Shown here in pieces: positions 7,278 to 15,265 of a stretch of 50,499 nt of DNA. Each line of letters opens with the position of its first letter. The stretch's first letter is position 1. The notes under the pieces are model-generated. The model was not told the origin of the DNA. It was given only the letters and a program-made list of their open reading frames with translations, and did not search any database. A program made the translations under genes and the position numbers. The stretch lies in NCBI GenBank assembly GCA_004556205.1, contig SFIL01000008.1, positions 1 through 50,499 of the forward strand, given 5' to 3'. The stretch comes from Clostridiales bacterium. Lineage in GTDB: Bacteria; Bacillota; Clostridia; Oscillospirales; Oscillospiraceae.

Positions 7278-8270
7278 ATGAAAACACGCTCAAAGTTTGT
7301 GGATGGTCTGGTTTACAGACTGGATGTGATCACGGTACTTGCCCTTGCAGCGGTGCTGGTGGTCCTGTTCCTGAATACGAATCCCTTGTTTCTCTCCATC
7401 AACAATATTTATAATTTGATTCAGCTCAATGCGGCGCTGATCATTGTTGCGGTTGGCATGACTTTCGTCGTCATGTCCGGCAATATGGATCTATCCGGCG
7501 GTTCTGTCATTGTGCTGACGGCGTCCATTACCGGCGTGATCTTCCGCTCCACCGGAAATATTTGGCTGGCGCTGGCAGCCTGCTTGCTGACGGCTGTCCT
7601 CATCGGTGCCTTGAACGGTTTTTTGATCTCTTTCCTGAATATTAACGCAGTGATCGTTACCCTGTCCTGCATGGTTTGGGCAAGAGGCTTGGCGCTGGGT
7701 ATTACCGATGCAAAATCTATCGTCGTTTCCAGCCCTGTGCTGCAAACGATCTATACACCGTTCGCGTTCGGCTTCATCAACATCTCCATGATCATTGTGG
7801 TGCTATGCCTGCTTTTCGGCTGGTTCCTTCTGACCAAGACCAAATTCGGCCGCTATGTGAAGGCATTGGGCGAGAATGAGAAAGCGACCGCTTTGGCAGG
7901 CGTGAACACAAAGCTTGTCAAATGGGGACTGTTCACACTCGCGGCCTTCCTTACCGGCATTGCCAGCATTGTGGATCTTGCACGATTGGGCAGCGCGGTT
8001 GTCACCATCGGCGACGGTATGGAACTGAACGCTATCGTAGCTGTTGTCATTGGCGGCAACCGACTCTCCGGCGGAAAAGGCTCTTTCGGCAAGACGATCG
8101 CCGGCCTGCTTTTCATGTGCATCCTTTCCAACGGACTCTCCACCATGGGTGTTACGGATGACAAGATTTATCTGATTAAGGGCGGGATTATCCTTGCGGC
8201 ATTGGTGATCCAAATGCTCTCCAACCGCTTCCGCCTGAACTACCTGCGCCGCAGAAACGAATTTGACTGA
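7278..8270 (+). CDS. Sugar ABC transporter permease 2 (RbsC type)
   Basis: 330 residues from the ATG six bases after AAGGAGG; an earlier in-frame ATG at 7260 overlaps the preceding gene and lacks a ribosome site. Same BPD_transp_2 family as permease 1, with VGMTFVVMSGNMDLSGGS, the loop FGRYVKALGENEKATALAGVN, and VVIGGNRLSGGKGS. About nine membrane segments. The presence of two different permeases implies a heterodimeric channel, rather than the RbsC homodimer. Confidence 0.92.
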   Translation: MKTRSKFVDGLVYRLDVITVLALAAVLVVLFLNTNPLFLSINNIYNLIQLNAALIIVAVGMTFVVMSGNMDLSGGSVIVLTASITGVIFRSTGNIWLALAACLLTAVLIGALNGFLISFLNINAVIVTLSCMVWARGLALGITDAKSIVVSSPVLQTIYTPFAFGFINISMIIVVLCLLFGWFLLTKTKFGRYVKALGENEKATALAGVNTKLVKWGLFTLAAFLTGIASIVDLARLGSAVVTIGDGMELNAIVAVVIGGNRLSGGKGSFGKTIAGLLFMCILSNGLSTMGVTDDKIYLIKGGIILAALVIQMLSNRFRLNYLRRRNEFD

Positions 8271-8283
8271 GGAGGCTACAGCA

Positions 8284-9369
8284 ATGCTGGAAGATACCTA
8301 TGCCCATACCCCACTTGATAAAATGTTCCGTCAAGCGGATGTCTACGGGGTCGGCTATGATCCGCAGCGTGCAGAAAAACGCCCGATTCGCCTTGCCATC
8401 ATTGGCTGCGGCGGCGTGGCGCAGAGCAAGCACATTCCCGCGATTATGCGTTTGCGCACGATTTGGGAGCCTGTGGTACTCGCTGCGGTCTGCATGCGCA
8501 ATGAGCAGCAGGGACGCAAGGTGGCTGAGACATACCGCACCCATTGGTACAGCGATTACATTGAAATGCTGGATACGGAGAAGCCGGACGGCGTTTTGGT
8601 TCTCTCTCCGGACAGCCTGCACTATGAGCACGCCATGGCATGTCTCTCCCGCGGCATCCATGTGATGGTCGAGAAACCCATCACCCGTGATCTTGACAAG
8701 GCACGAGAGCTGTGCGAGTATGCGCAGCGGCAAGGGCTGATCCTGATGACGGTGTCCAACAAACGCTATTCTCCCCCTTACTATCGGGCGAAGCAGCATG
8801 GCATCGAAGATCCTGCCATGTTTGTCGGAAAATTCAATCTCGGTTATGACTATGTGGACATCTTGGAGGGCGGTACCATTCATCTTTTTGATTTGGTGCG
8901 TTACTTCATGGGCGATGTGAAGGCACTGACAGCCATCGGCACGCGGCACTATGATTTTAACCGTACCGGCTATGAATTTGACAACGCCTGCATCCAACTG
9001 GAATTTGTCAGCGGAGCGGTGGGCGCCGTATATACCTCATCTGCTGCCCTGAGCTTGAAGCCGTGGGAACGCGTTGAGATTTACGGCAAGAACCGTTGGC
9101 TGGCTGTGGAGGATCAGCGGACACTGCTGCTTTATGACGACGAGACCGGTCCCACCAAGCTCTATGAGCCGGTTTTCCCGAATACATTGGTCTTTGATGA
9201 AGAATTCGGCGGCTTTATGGGGCTGATCGAGAATTTCTGCGAGTGCATCCGGGGCAATGCCACGCCGTTGGTTACCGGTTGGGACGGTATGAAAGCCTAT
9301 GAGCTGGTGGTGGCGACGCATCGCTCCATCCGAGAGCACCGGCGGATTGAACTGCCCCTGACTGACTGA
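8284..9369 (+). CDS. Gfo/Idh/MocA family oxidoreductase
   Basis: 361 residues; start chosen at the ATG after GAGGAGG rather than an upstream TTG. The N-terminal Rossmann domain has LAIIGCGGVAQSKHIPAI, then VLVLSPDSLHYEHAMACLSRGIHVMVEKPITRD, where EKP is the family signature with the catalytic Lys. A C-terminal alpha/beta domain contains GGTIHLFDLVRYFMGDV. These enzymes oxidise sugars or inositols with NAD(P). In this operon it is the likely dehydrogenase that turns an imported sugar into a lactone or keto sugar. The roughly 40-residue N-terminal extension before the Rossmann fold is slightly unusual. Confidence 0.9.
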   Translation: MLEDTYAHTPLDKMFRQADVYGVGYDPQRAEKRPIRLAIIGCGGVAQSKHIPAIMRLRTIWEPVVLAAVCMRNEQQGRKVAETYRTHWYSDYIEMLDTEKPDGVLVLSPDSLHYEHAMACLSRGIHVMVEKPITRDLDKARELCEYAQRQGLILMTVSNKRYSPPYYRAKQHGIEDPAMFVGKFNLGYDYVDILEGGTIHLFDLVRYFMGDVKALTAIGTRHYDFNRTGYEFDNACIQLEFVSGAVGAVYTSSAALSLKPWERVEIYGKNRWLAVEDQRTLLLYDDETGPTKLYEPVFPNTLVFDEEFGGFMGLIENFCECIRGNATPLVTGWDGMKAYELVVATHRSIREHRRIELPLTD

Positions 9370-9386
9370 AATAAGGAGGTTACATT

Positions 9387-10517
9387 TTGAAAATTACCGA
9401 TGTGAAGCCCTTTATCGTCTCAGCGCACAATGATAACTGGGTATATGTGAAGGTCTATACGGACGAGGGGATCACCGGCGTGGGTGAATGCTCGCTGGAA
9501 ACCAGAGAGCAGACTGTTGCTGCCGCAGTTCGGGAGCTGAACCGCTATCTCGTCGGCAAGGATCCCTTTGATACGGAGAAACTATTCTATCTGTGCTTCC
9601 GTGACGAGTATTGGGGTGCGGGCGCGGTGCTGACGAGCGCTTTGAGCGCGGTGGATATGGCACTGTGGGATATCAAGGGCAAGGCGCTGGGCGTTCCGGT
9701 CTATCAACTTTTGGGCGGTAAGTTCCGTGACAAGCTCCGCTGCTATGCCAATCGCTGGTTCTTTGGCGGTGATACGCCCGATAAGCTGGCGCGTCTGGCG
9801 GAAAAGGTGGTACAGAAAGGCTATACCGCGATGAAATGGGATCCGTTCTATCTTGCCGAGGGCACTATCACTCCCGCCGATCTGAGAGGCGTGGTGGCGC
9901 AGGTGAAGGCACTGCGTGACGCCGTGGGCTGGGATGTGGATCTGCTTATCGAGGGTCATGGCCGCTTTAACCCCTACACCGCACTGCGGATCGCAAATGA
10001 ATTGGCACCGTACAAGCCCTATTTCTTTGAAGAACCGACACTGCCTGAAAATTTGGATACCTGTGCGCGCGTCCGCGCCGGAAGCCCGATCCCTGTTGCC
10101 TCGGGCGAACGCTGGTGCACCAAGACGGATTTCCGCGCTGCCATCGAAGCCAGTGCGATTGATATCGCCCAGCCGGATCTGCGTGTCTGCGGCGGCATTA
10201 CGGAGGGTAAGAAGATTGCAGCGTTGTGCGAGGCGAACCAAATCCCCGTGGCACCGCACAATATTCACGGTCAGGTGGGCACAGCCGCCTCTTTGCAGCT
10301 TGCTGCCGCCATTCCCAACGCCTTGATCTTGGAGTACAGCGTGGAGGAGATCGAGTGGAAGGACCGCCTCTTTGACCATCAATACAAGCCGATCAACGGT
10401 TATATTCAGATTGAGGATCGTCCGGGTCTCGGCATTGATTTTGACGAGAATGTCGCCCTTCAGTATCCCTTCCGCAACATCTCTATGGTTTCTACTTTGT
10501 ATCCATACGAATTCTGA
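9387..10517 (+). CDS. Enolase-superfamily sugar-acid dehydratase (galactonate/gluconate dehydratase-like)
   Basis: 376 residues starting at TTG seven bases after AAGGAGG; no ATG fits. Mandelate racemase/muconate lactonising enzyme family: N-terminal capping domain (1-120) and a modified TIM barrel. Metal ligands are visible in LLIEGHGRF (Glu), FFEEPTLPEN (Glu) and PVASGERW (Glu), with the acid/base histidines likely in IEGHGRF and APHNIHGQVGT. Such enzymes dehydrate aldonates to 2-keto-3-deoxyaldonates. The sequence resembles galactonate and gluconate dehydratases, but the exact sugar acid cannot be read from sequence; L-fuconate- or arabinonate-like substrates remain possible. Confidence 0.88.
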   Translation: MKITDVKPFIVSAHNDNWVYVKVYTDEGITGVGECSLETREQTVAAAVRELNRYLVGKDPFDTEKLFYLCFRDEYWGAGAVLTSALSAVDMALWDIKGKALGVPVYQLLGGKFRDKLRCYANRWFFGGDTPDKLARLAEKVVQKGYTAMKWDPFYLAEGTITPADLRGVVAQVKALRDAVGWDVDLLIEGHGRFNPYTALRIANELAPYKPYFFEEPTLPENLDTCARVRAGSPIPVASGERWCTKTDFRAAIEASAIDIAQPDLRVCGGITEGKKIAALCEANQIPVAPHNIHGQVGTAASLQLAAAIPNALILEYSVEEIEWKDRLFDHQYKPINGYIQIEDRPGLGIDFDENVALQYPFRNISMVSTLYPYEF

Positions 10518-10528
10518 GGTGATTTGAC

Positions 10529-10978
10529 ATGATTTTGGACAGCGTGGAGAACATTGCAGTATATCAGAAGCTCAGTCTGGCGTTTGCCACTGCTATGGCA
10601 TGGCTGTCGGCGCACCGCGACGGTGAGCTTCCGGCAGAGCGCGTGGAGCTCAGTGAAGATGTCTATGTGATGCATAAGTGCTATGAAACGAAGGACGAGG
10701 CGGACTGCCACTTTGAAGCGCACCGCGACTATATTGATGTGCAGTTCCTCGTTCACGGGCATGAATACATCGGCTGGGCGCCGAAGCAGACTTTGACGGA
10801 ACGGGAGTATTTGGAACATAAGGATCAGTATCTGCTGGAAGGAGAGGGCGAACTGCTGCCTTTGCAGCCCGGTCAGTTTATGATCTTCTTCCCGGAGGAC
10901 GGACATATGCCCTGTGTACGTCGCGGGGAAAAATGCAAGGTGGAAAAACTGATCGCAAAAATTCGTGTTGGGAGATGA
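10529..10978 (+). CDS. YhcH/YjgK/YiaL family protein
   Basis: 149 residues of the YhcH/YjgK/YiaL (DUF386) family, a small cupin-like beta-barrel. The family signature appears as EAHRDYIDVQFLVHGHEYIGW, and the likely metal-site histidines include those in FFPEDGHMPC. Homologues accompany sialic acid, xylulose and galactoside catabolic operons and are suspected to be sugar-handling (for example anomerase-like) enzymes, but the reaction is not well established. It starts 11 bases after the dehydratase stop, inside the operon. Confidence 0.88.
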   Translation: MILDSVENIAVYQKLSLAFATAMAWLSAHRDGELPAERVELSEDVYVMHKCYETKDEADCHFEAHRDYIDVQFLVHGHEYIGWAPKQTLTEREYLEHKDQYLLEGEGELLPLQPGQFMIFFPEDGHMPCVRRGEKCKVEKLIAKIRVGR

Positions 10979-10982
10979 GTCG

Positions 10983-12002
10983 ATGAAAGTTGTAACGATG
11001 GGGGAGATCATGCTCCGGCTGATGACACCCAACTTCCGCCGGATCGAGCAGACGGATTCTTTTGATGCCATCTATGACGGCGATGAGGCGATTGTAGGCG
11101 CCTCGCTTGCCAGATTCGGCATGAATGTGCAGTACATTACACGCCTGCCGGACAATGCGTTGGGAGAGACCTGCTTGCAGCACCTCCGCGCGCAAGGCGT
11201 CGATTGCACCCATGTGGCGCGCGGGAAAGGACGCTTGGGTATCAACTTCTATGAAACCGGAGCCGCCATGCGGCCGCCGCGCGTGATCTATGATCGTGCC
11301 GGTTCTGCATTTGCGGAAGCGGAGCCGGAGGAATTTGACTTTGATGCAATCTTTCGGGATGCGGACTGGTTCCACTTTGCGGGGATCACGCCTGCCATCT
11401 CTGCCAAGACCGCGCTGCTGACCCGCTGCGCCGTGGAGGCGGCCAAGCGCCACGGCGTGACCGTGAGCTGCGACCTGAACTACCGCAGCAAGCTGTGGAC
11501 ACCGGAGGAAGCACAGACGGTTATGAAGCCGCTGATGTCCTATGTGGATGTCTGCATCGGCAACGAGGAGGATGCGGAGAAGTGCTTGGGACTCAAGCCG
11601 AAGAACACGGATGTCCGCCAAAGCAAACTGGATGTTGACGGCTATCGGGATATTTTCCGTGAGATGCAGGAGCTTTACGGCTTCCGTTATATCGGCTGTA
11701 CCCTGCGAGAGAGCTATTCCGCCTCGGATAACGGATGGTCTGTGCTGTGCTATGACGGTGCGCACTTCGCGCAGTCGCGGCACTATGATATTCGATTGGT
11801 CGACAGAGGCGGCGGCGGTGCCAGCTTTGCAGCGGGTTTCATTTACGGCATCCTCAATCAGCTCCCGTTGGAGAAGATGGCGGAATTTGCAGGCGCTGCT
11901 TCCGCACTCAAACATACCATCTACGGCGGCATGAATTTGGTTACCGCAGATGAGGTGTGGGAGCTGGCGGGCGGCGACGCCTCGGGAAGGGTGCAACGGT
12001 AG
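10983..12002 (+). CDS. PfkB-family sugar kinase, 2-keto-3-deoxygluconate kinase-like, catalytic Asp missing
   Basis: 339 residues; ATG four bases after the preceding stop, with GGGAG upstream. Ribokinase/PfkB fold, most like 2-keto-3-deoxygluconate kinases: N-terminal VVTMGEIMLRLMTP, VGASLARFGMNVQYITRLPDNALGE, and SCDLNYRSKLW. The C-terminal PfkB signature normally reads D-x-x-(G/A)-x-G-D, with Asp as catalytic base. Here it is DRGGGGASF: the base is Ala280 (codon GCC at 11820-11822), one nucleotide away from GAC. The rest of the anion hole is kept. It could be a true loss of kinase activity, a sensor or regulatory protein, or a sequencing error. In the canonical pathway this step makes KDPG for the aldolase. 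Confidence 0.87.
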   Translation: MKVVTMGEIMLRLMTPNFRRIEQTDSFDAIYDGDEAIVGASLARFGMNVQYITRLPDNALGETCLQHLRAQGVDCTHVARGKGRLGINFYETGAAMRPPRVIYDRAGSAFAEAEPEEFDFDAIFRDADWFHFAGITPAISAKTALLTRCAVEAAKRHGVTVSCDLNYRSKLWTPEEAQTVMKPLMSYVDVCIGNEEDAEKCLGLKPKNTDVRQSKLDVDGYRDIFREMQELYGFRYIGCTLRESYSASDNGWSVLCYDGAHFAQSRHYDIRLVDRGGGGASFAAGFIYGILNQLPLEKMAEFAGAASALKHTIYGGMNLVTADEVWELAGGDASGRVQR

Positions 12003-12658
12003 TGCGCTACGAAAAAGAAGCCCGTGAATTGATTGCCACCTGCCGCAAACTGGAAGCGTGCGGCTATTTTCTCGGCACATGGGGCAATGTCAGTATGCGG
12101 GTGGATCGTGGGATCCTGCTGACCCCCAGTCGTGTGGAATACAGCACCATGCAGCCGTGGGATCTTGTGGTGATCGACAAGGACGGCAATGTGCTGGAGG
12201 GAAACAGAAATCCTACCTCGGAAAAAGAGGTCCACAGAAGGATCCTGAATCTGCGCCCTGATGTAGGAGCGGTCATTCACGCACATACGGAAAATGCCAT
12301 GGCGGTTTCCACTTTAGATATTTCGGCAGTGCCTTGTCTTGTAGAAGAAATGTCGCAGCTTTTAGGCGGCGAGATACCGCTGAGCCGCCATTATGTTCCC
12401 GCAGAGCAGCATGCTGTCTTAGGAGCGGCGGCTGCGGAGGTTATTGGGAGCGGAAATGCACTGATTCTCCGCAACCACGGCCCCGTATGCTGCGGCAGAA
12501 CGCTGGAAGAAGCATTCTTGACGGTGCAAGTGGCGGAAAAAGCATGCGCTATTTTTCTCAAGGCAGCGGCTGTCGGCCGAACGATTGAGATACCTCAGGA
12601 GCATGTCCGCTCGGAGCGTCATCGCTTCCTGTATTCATATGGAAAGGAAAAAACATAA
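12002..12658 (+). CDS. Class II aldolase/adducin family protein 1
   Basis: 218 residues from a GTG overlapping the kinase TAG by one base; GGAAGGG lies upstream. The family (fuculose-phosphate aldolase, ribulose-phosphate epimerase) uses Zn. Visible are the N-terminal LGTWGNVSMRV phosphate loop, TSEKEVHRRI with the catalytic Glu, the metal pair VIHAHTENA, and the third His in LRNHGPV. It should cleave or decarboxylate a phosphorylated sugar or sugar acid. The occurrence of two paralogues in tandem suggests either two substrates or a hetero-oligomer. Confidence 0.88.
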   Translation: MRYEKEARELIATCRKLEACGYFLGTWGNVSMRVDRGILLTPSRVEYSTMQPWDLVVIDKDGNVLEGNRNPTSEKEVHRRILNLRPDVGAVIHAHTENAMAVSTLDISAVPCLVEEMSQLLGGEIPLSRHYVPAEQHAVLGAAAAEVIGSGNALILRNHGPVCCGRTLEEAFLTVQVAEKACAIFLKAAAVGRTIEIPQEHVRSERHRFLYSYGKEKT

Positions 12659-13398
12659 TGCTGTCTTACACCAGAGAACGGGAACTGATCCTGACCATTG
12701 GGCAACGGATGTTTGCCAAAGATATGGTAGCCTCGAATGACGGCAATATCAGCATCCGCCTGCCGGATGATAAGTACCTAATCACCCCCACGGGGGTGTC
12801 AAAGGGCTTCATGCGGGCAGAGGAGCTGTGCGTGATCGACGGGAACGGTGCGGTTGTGGAGGGAAGCAGCCGCCCCTCCTCGGAGTATAAAATGCACTTG
12901 GAGGTGTACCGCAGAAGACGGGATGTCAATGCCTGCGTCCATGCCCACCCCCGCGTCGCTACCGCCTTTGCAGTGTCGCGAACGGAACTGAACAAGCTCT
13001 CTCTGCCGGAAGTGGTCTTTTCCGTGGGAAGCATCCGCTTGGCGGCTTACGCTTCTCCCTCCTCTGCGGAGCTGCCCCTGCGCGTCGCGGAAAAAATCAT
13101 GGACTGTGACGCGCTGCTGCTTGCAAACCATGGCGCTTTGACGGTAGATGCCACGCCGATGGGCGCTTACTATAAAATGGAAACGCTGGAGCATTTTGCA
13201 TCCATCTCCCTCTATGCACGTCTGCTGGGCGGCGAATATGTCCTGCCGGAGAGCGAACGGGAAAAGCTGCTGCGGATCCGCCGAGAGGTTTATCAGAAGA
13301 AACCGAATGTCCTTGACGGCCCGACCACGGAGGAGCTGCGCAAGGAGATTCAAGAAATCGTGAGCAGAAAGCTTGCGGAGCTGGGCATATATGGGTAA
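12658..13398 (+). CDS. Class II aldolase/adducin family protein 2
   Basis: 246 residues; TAATG overlap with the first aldolase and GGAAAGGA upstream. Motifs: ASNDGNISIRL phosphate loop, PSSEYKMHLEVY with catalytic Glu, VHAHPRVATAF metal pair, and LANHGAL. It is about 28 residues longer than its neighbour, with an extra C-terminal segment (VYQKKPNVLDGP onward). Likely an L-fuculose- or ribulose-phosphate-type aldolase. Last gene of the operon; a strong hairpin follows. Substrate unknown. Confidence 0.88.
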   Translation: MLSYTRERELILTIGQRMFAKDMVASNDGNISIRLPDDKYLITPTGVSKGFMRAEELCVIDGNGAVVEGSSRPSSEYKMHLEVYRRRRDVNACVHAHPRVATAFAVSRTELNKLSLPEVVFSVGSIRLAAYASPSSAELPLRVAEKIMDCDALLLANHGALTVDATPMGAYYKMETLEHFASISLYARLLGGEYVLPESEREKLLRIRREVYQKKPNVLDGPTTEELRKEIQEIVSRKLAELGIYG

Positions 13399-13440
13399 GC
13401 GGCACTGCTTTTGCTATAAAGAAAAATGGTTCTTAAATCA

Positions 13441-13478
13441 ATTTTGGGGTCAGGCGATGTTGCGCCTGACCCCAAAAT
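13441..13478. terminator. Bidirectional terminator between convergent operons
   Basis: ATTTTGGGGTCAGGCG (13441-13456) and its exact complement at 13463-13478 form a perfect 16-bp stem with a 6-base loop. A/T-rich edges on both sides suit termination of the plus-strand catabolic operon and the minus-strand nucleotidyltransferase gene. Confidence 0.88.
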
Positions 13479-13494
13479 TTATCTTGAACTGTTG

Positions 13495-14439
13495 TTATTC
13501 AACTGCAAATAGAATATGTGTGTTGCGGAGGCTGGAATCGTCAATTTGATCGTTGACGGAATAGGCGTGTTTTTCCAAATCGCCGCAGACGGCTTCCGTA
13601 AGGCATTGCTCCTGCAATACGGAGATGATACGGAATGCGATCTCCTCAATCATTGCAGCCTTTTGTTCGGCAAAGGATTCCTCATTGCCGGTGGTGAGCA
13701 GGAATTCCAACGGCTGCGTGAGTTCGGATAAACACGGTAGCTCCCTGAGTGCGCGGAACTGCCATTTATAATAGGGGAGATACCGTTCATTCAGCAGGAA
13801 AATTGCCGCAAGCGTATGGCGGACGAATTCTGTGACAGCAAGCTGCGCGGCGGCGGGTTCCCCGTGCGCGAGGCAGCGGGCGTAATTGTACTGTCCCGAC
13901 TGCGCCATGAGCAGCAGCCTGCCCGCAAGCTTCTTTTTGCGCACATCGGGCGGGAAATACCGCAGCACATTGCGGATGGAGGTGAATAGCCCCACATCGT
14001 CGCGGAACACCTCGCCGTTTGTCGCCTCGGCAAGTCCCTGTTCGGGAATGGAGAACCAGTCCATCAAGTCGGTGATCTTCCCCGGATGCCCGATCTTCTC
14101 CCGAAAGAAGTCCTCCATGCGTAAAACGCCGTGACGATTGCCACCGACGGGACTGACGCGCAGACGCGGCACGCCGCCGTATTCCTTCGGCAGCTTCGCA
14201 TAGGCGCGCTCCAAGAGGAATGCCGTGCGGCGGTCAATGACCTCCTCGTCGGGCAGAAACAGGCAGAACGCCGGTTCAAAATCGTGGTCGCGGGAGACTT
14301 CGTCGTCATAGCCGAAGCATTCCGAGCCTGCGCCGACCAGCCCGACCGCGATGATCTCCTCGAACTGCAGGAAGTGCTCGTGCAGCATCGGCGCGCCGTA
14401 TTCCTCATAAAACCCGCGACAAAGCTCAATTCCGCGCAT
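13495..14439 (-). CDS. DUF4037 nucleotidyltransferase-domain protein
   Basis: 314 residues. The N-terminal segment GLVGAGSECFGYDDEVSRDHDFE fits a Pol-beta-type nucleotidyltransferase core (GS...D...D), followed by an all-helical C-terminal half with PLEFLLTTGNEESF. This corresponds to the DUF4037 family, whose substrate is not established; aminoglycoside-type nucleotidyltransferases are distant relatives in fold. Its ATG lies inside the 3' end of the upstream TPR gene (14-base overlap), so the two are translationally coupled and probably work together. No toxin-like partner is present. Confidence 0.8.
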   Translation of the reverse strand: MRGIELCRGFYEEYGAPMLHEHFLQFEEIIAVGLVGAGSECFGYDDEVSRDHDFEPAFCLFLPDEEVIDRRTAFLLERAYAKLPKEYGGVPRLRVSPVGGNRHGVLRMEDFFREKIGHPGKITDLMDWFSIPEQGLAEATNGEVFRDDVGLFTSIRNVLRYFPPDVRKKKLAGRLLLMAQSGQYNYARCLAHGEPAAAQLAVTEFVRHTLAAIFLLNERYLPYYKWQFRALRELPCLSELTQPLEFLLTTGNEESFAEQKAAMIEEIAFRIISVLQEQCLTEAVCGDLEKHAYSVNDQIDDSSLRNTHILFAVE

Positions 14440-15256
14440 AAATTTCCTCCGAACGCTCCTTCAGTTCCTGCGCATAGGCGAAACGACCGAAATAGTCAAA
14501 GGTCGGGGCGCACTTTTCACAGACAAAGGCGTAATTGCCGTTGTGTGGGAGGCTTGCCGTCTCCAAAAGGGCTTCTGCCTTGTCCAAATATGCCGAGACG
14601 ATTTCCTCGGATTCCAACAGTCCCAATTCCTCGGCGGCGAGGTCTGCCATGTTGAGGTAGGTGATTGCCGCCTCTGCCTCTCCGTGTTCGACCAGCGCCA
14701 TGACGGAAAGCGCCTTGCGGTAACAGGCTTCCGCCTCACGGAACTGTTTTTCGTCCGCGAGGGCGAGCGCCATATTGTTATACAGTCCGCCGAGGCGGGC
14801 ATCGTCCTCGGACAGCTCCTTTTCATAGATCTCCTGCGCGGCGCGGTAGAGGGGAAGCGCGTCCTTTGCCATGCCGAAGGATTTATAGACGGTTGCGGCG
14901 TTGACATAGGTTGTGCCTGCCGTCAGCGTTCCCTCAAATTGCAGGGTATGCAGCAGAGAAAGTCCCTGACGGACGGATTCCAGCGCCTCCTCACGCTTAC
15001 CCCTTTTGCGGTAAAGCCCCATCTGCTCGTTGCGGATGGTCAATGCGCCGCGCTCGTCGCTGCCGTTCTTGGCCTCTGCAAGCCAATACTGCAAATGGCG
15101 TTCGGCAGCGTCGTAGTCATTGCGGTCAAGGTGGGCGTTGAGCCTGTCTATCATGCGGCTGACATCAATGGGGCGTATCGGTTGCTTGCCGTCTAACCCA
15201 TCTGTGCAGAACGGGCAGGACGGCTCGTAATAATCCTCACGTTTGAGCGCGCTCAT
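14426..15256 (-). CDS. TPR-repeat protein with N- and C-terminal Cys pairs
   Basis: 276 residues, mostly helical, with at least four tetratricopeptide units, the clearest being GGLYNNMALALADEKQFREAEACYRKAL and the adjacent units around TTYVNAATVYKSFGM and AITYLNMADLAAEEL. A CPFC pair sits near residue 14 and a CEKC pair near residue 253; together they could make one zinc site joining the two ends of the solenoid, which is inference. TPR proteins are scaffolds or peptide binders. Overlap with the nucleotidyltransferase gene points to a two-protein module. Confidence 0.82.
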   Translation of the reverse strand: MSALKREDYYEPSCPFCTDGLDGKQPIRPIDVSRMIDRLNAHLDRNDYDAAERHLQYWLAEAKNGSDERGALTIRNEQMGLYRKRGKREEALESVRQGLSLLHTLQFEGTLTAGTTYVNAATVYKSFGMAKDALPLYRAAQEIYEKELSEDDARLGGLYNNMALALADEKQFREAEACYRKALSVMALVEHGEAEAAITYLNMADLAAEELGLLESEEIVSAYLDKAEALLETASLPHNGNYAFVCEKCAPTFDYFGRFAYAQELKERSEEIYARN

Positions 15257-15265
15257 GCCGCGGCC

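Noticed and set aside
13495..15256. Nucleotidyltransferase pair as an MNT-HEPN toxin-antitoxin system
   Set aside because: The partner is a TPR protein and not a HEPN protein, and the nucleotidyltransferase is much longer than MNT antitoxins.
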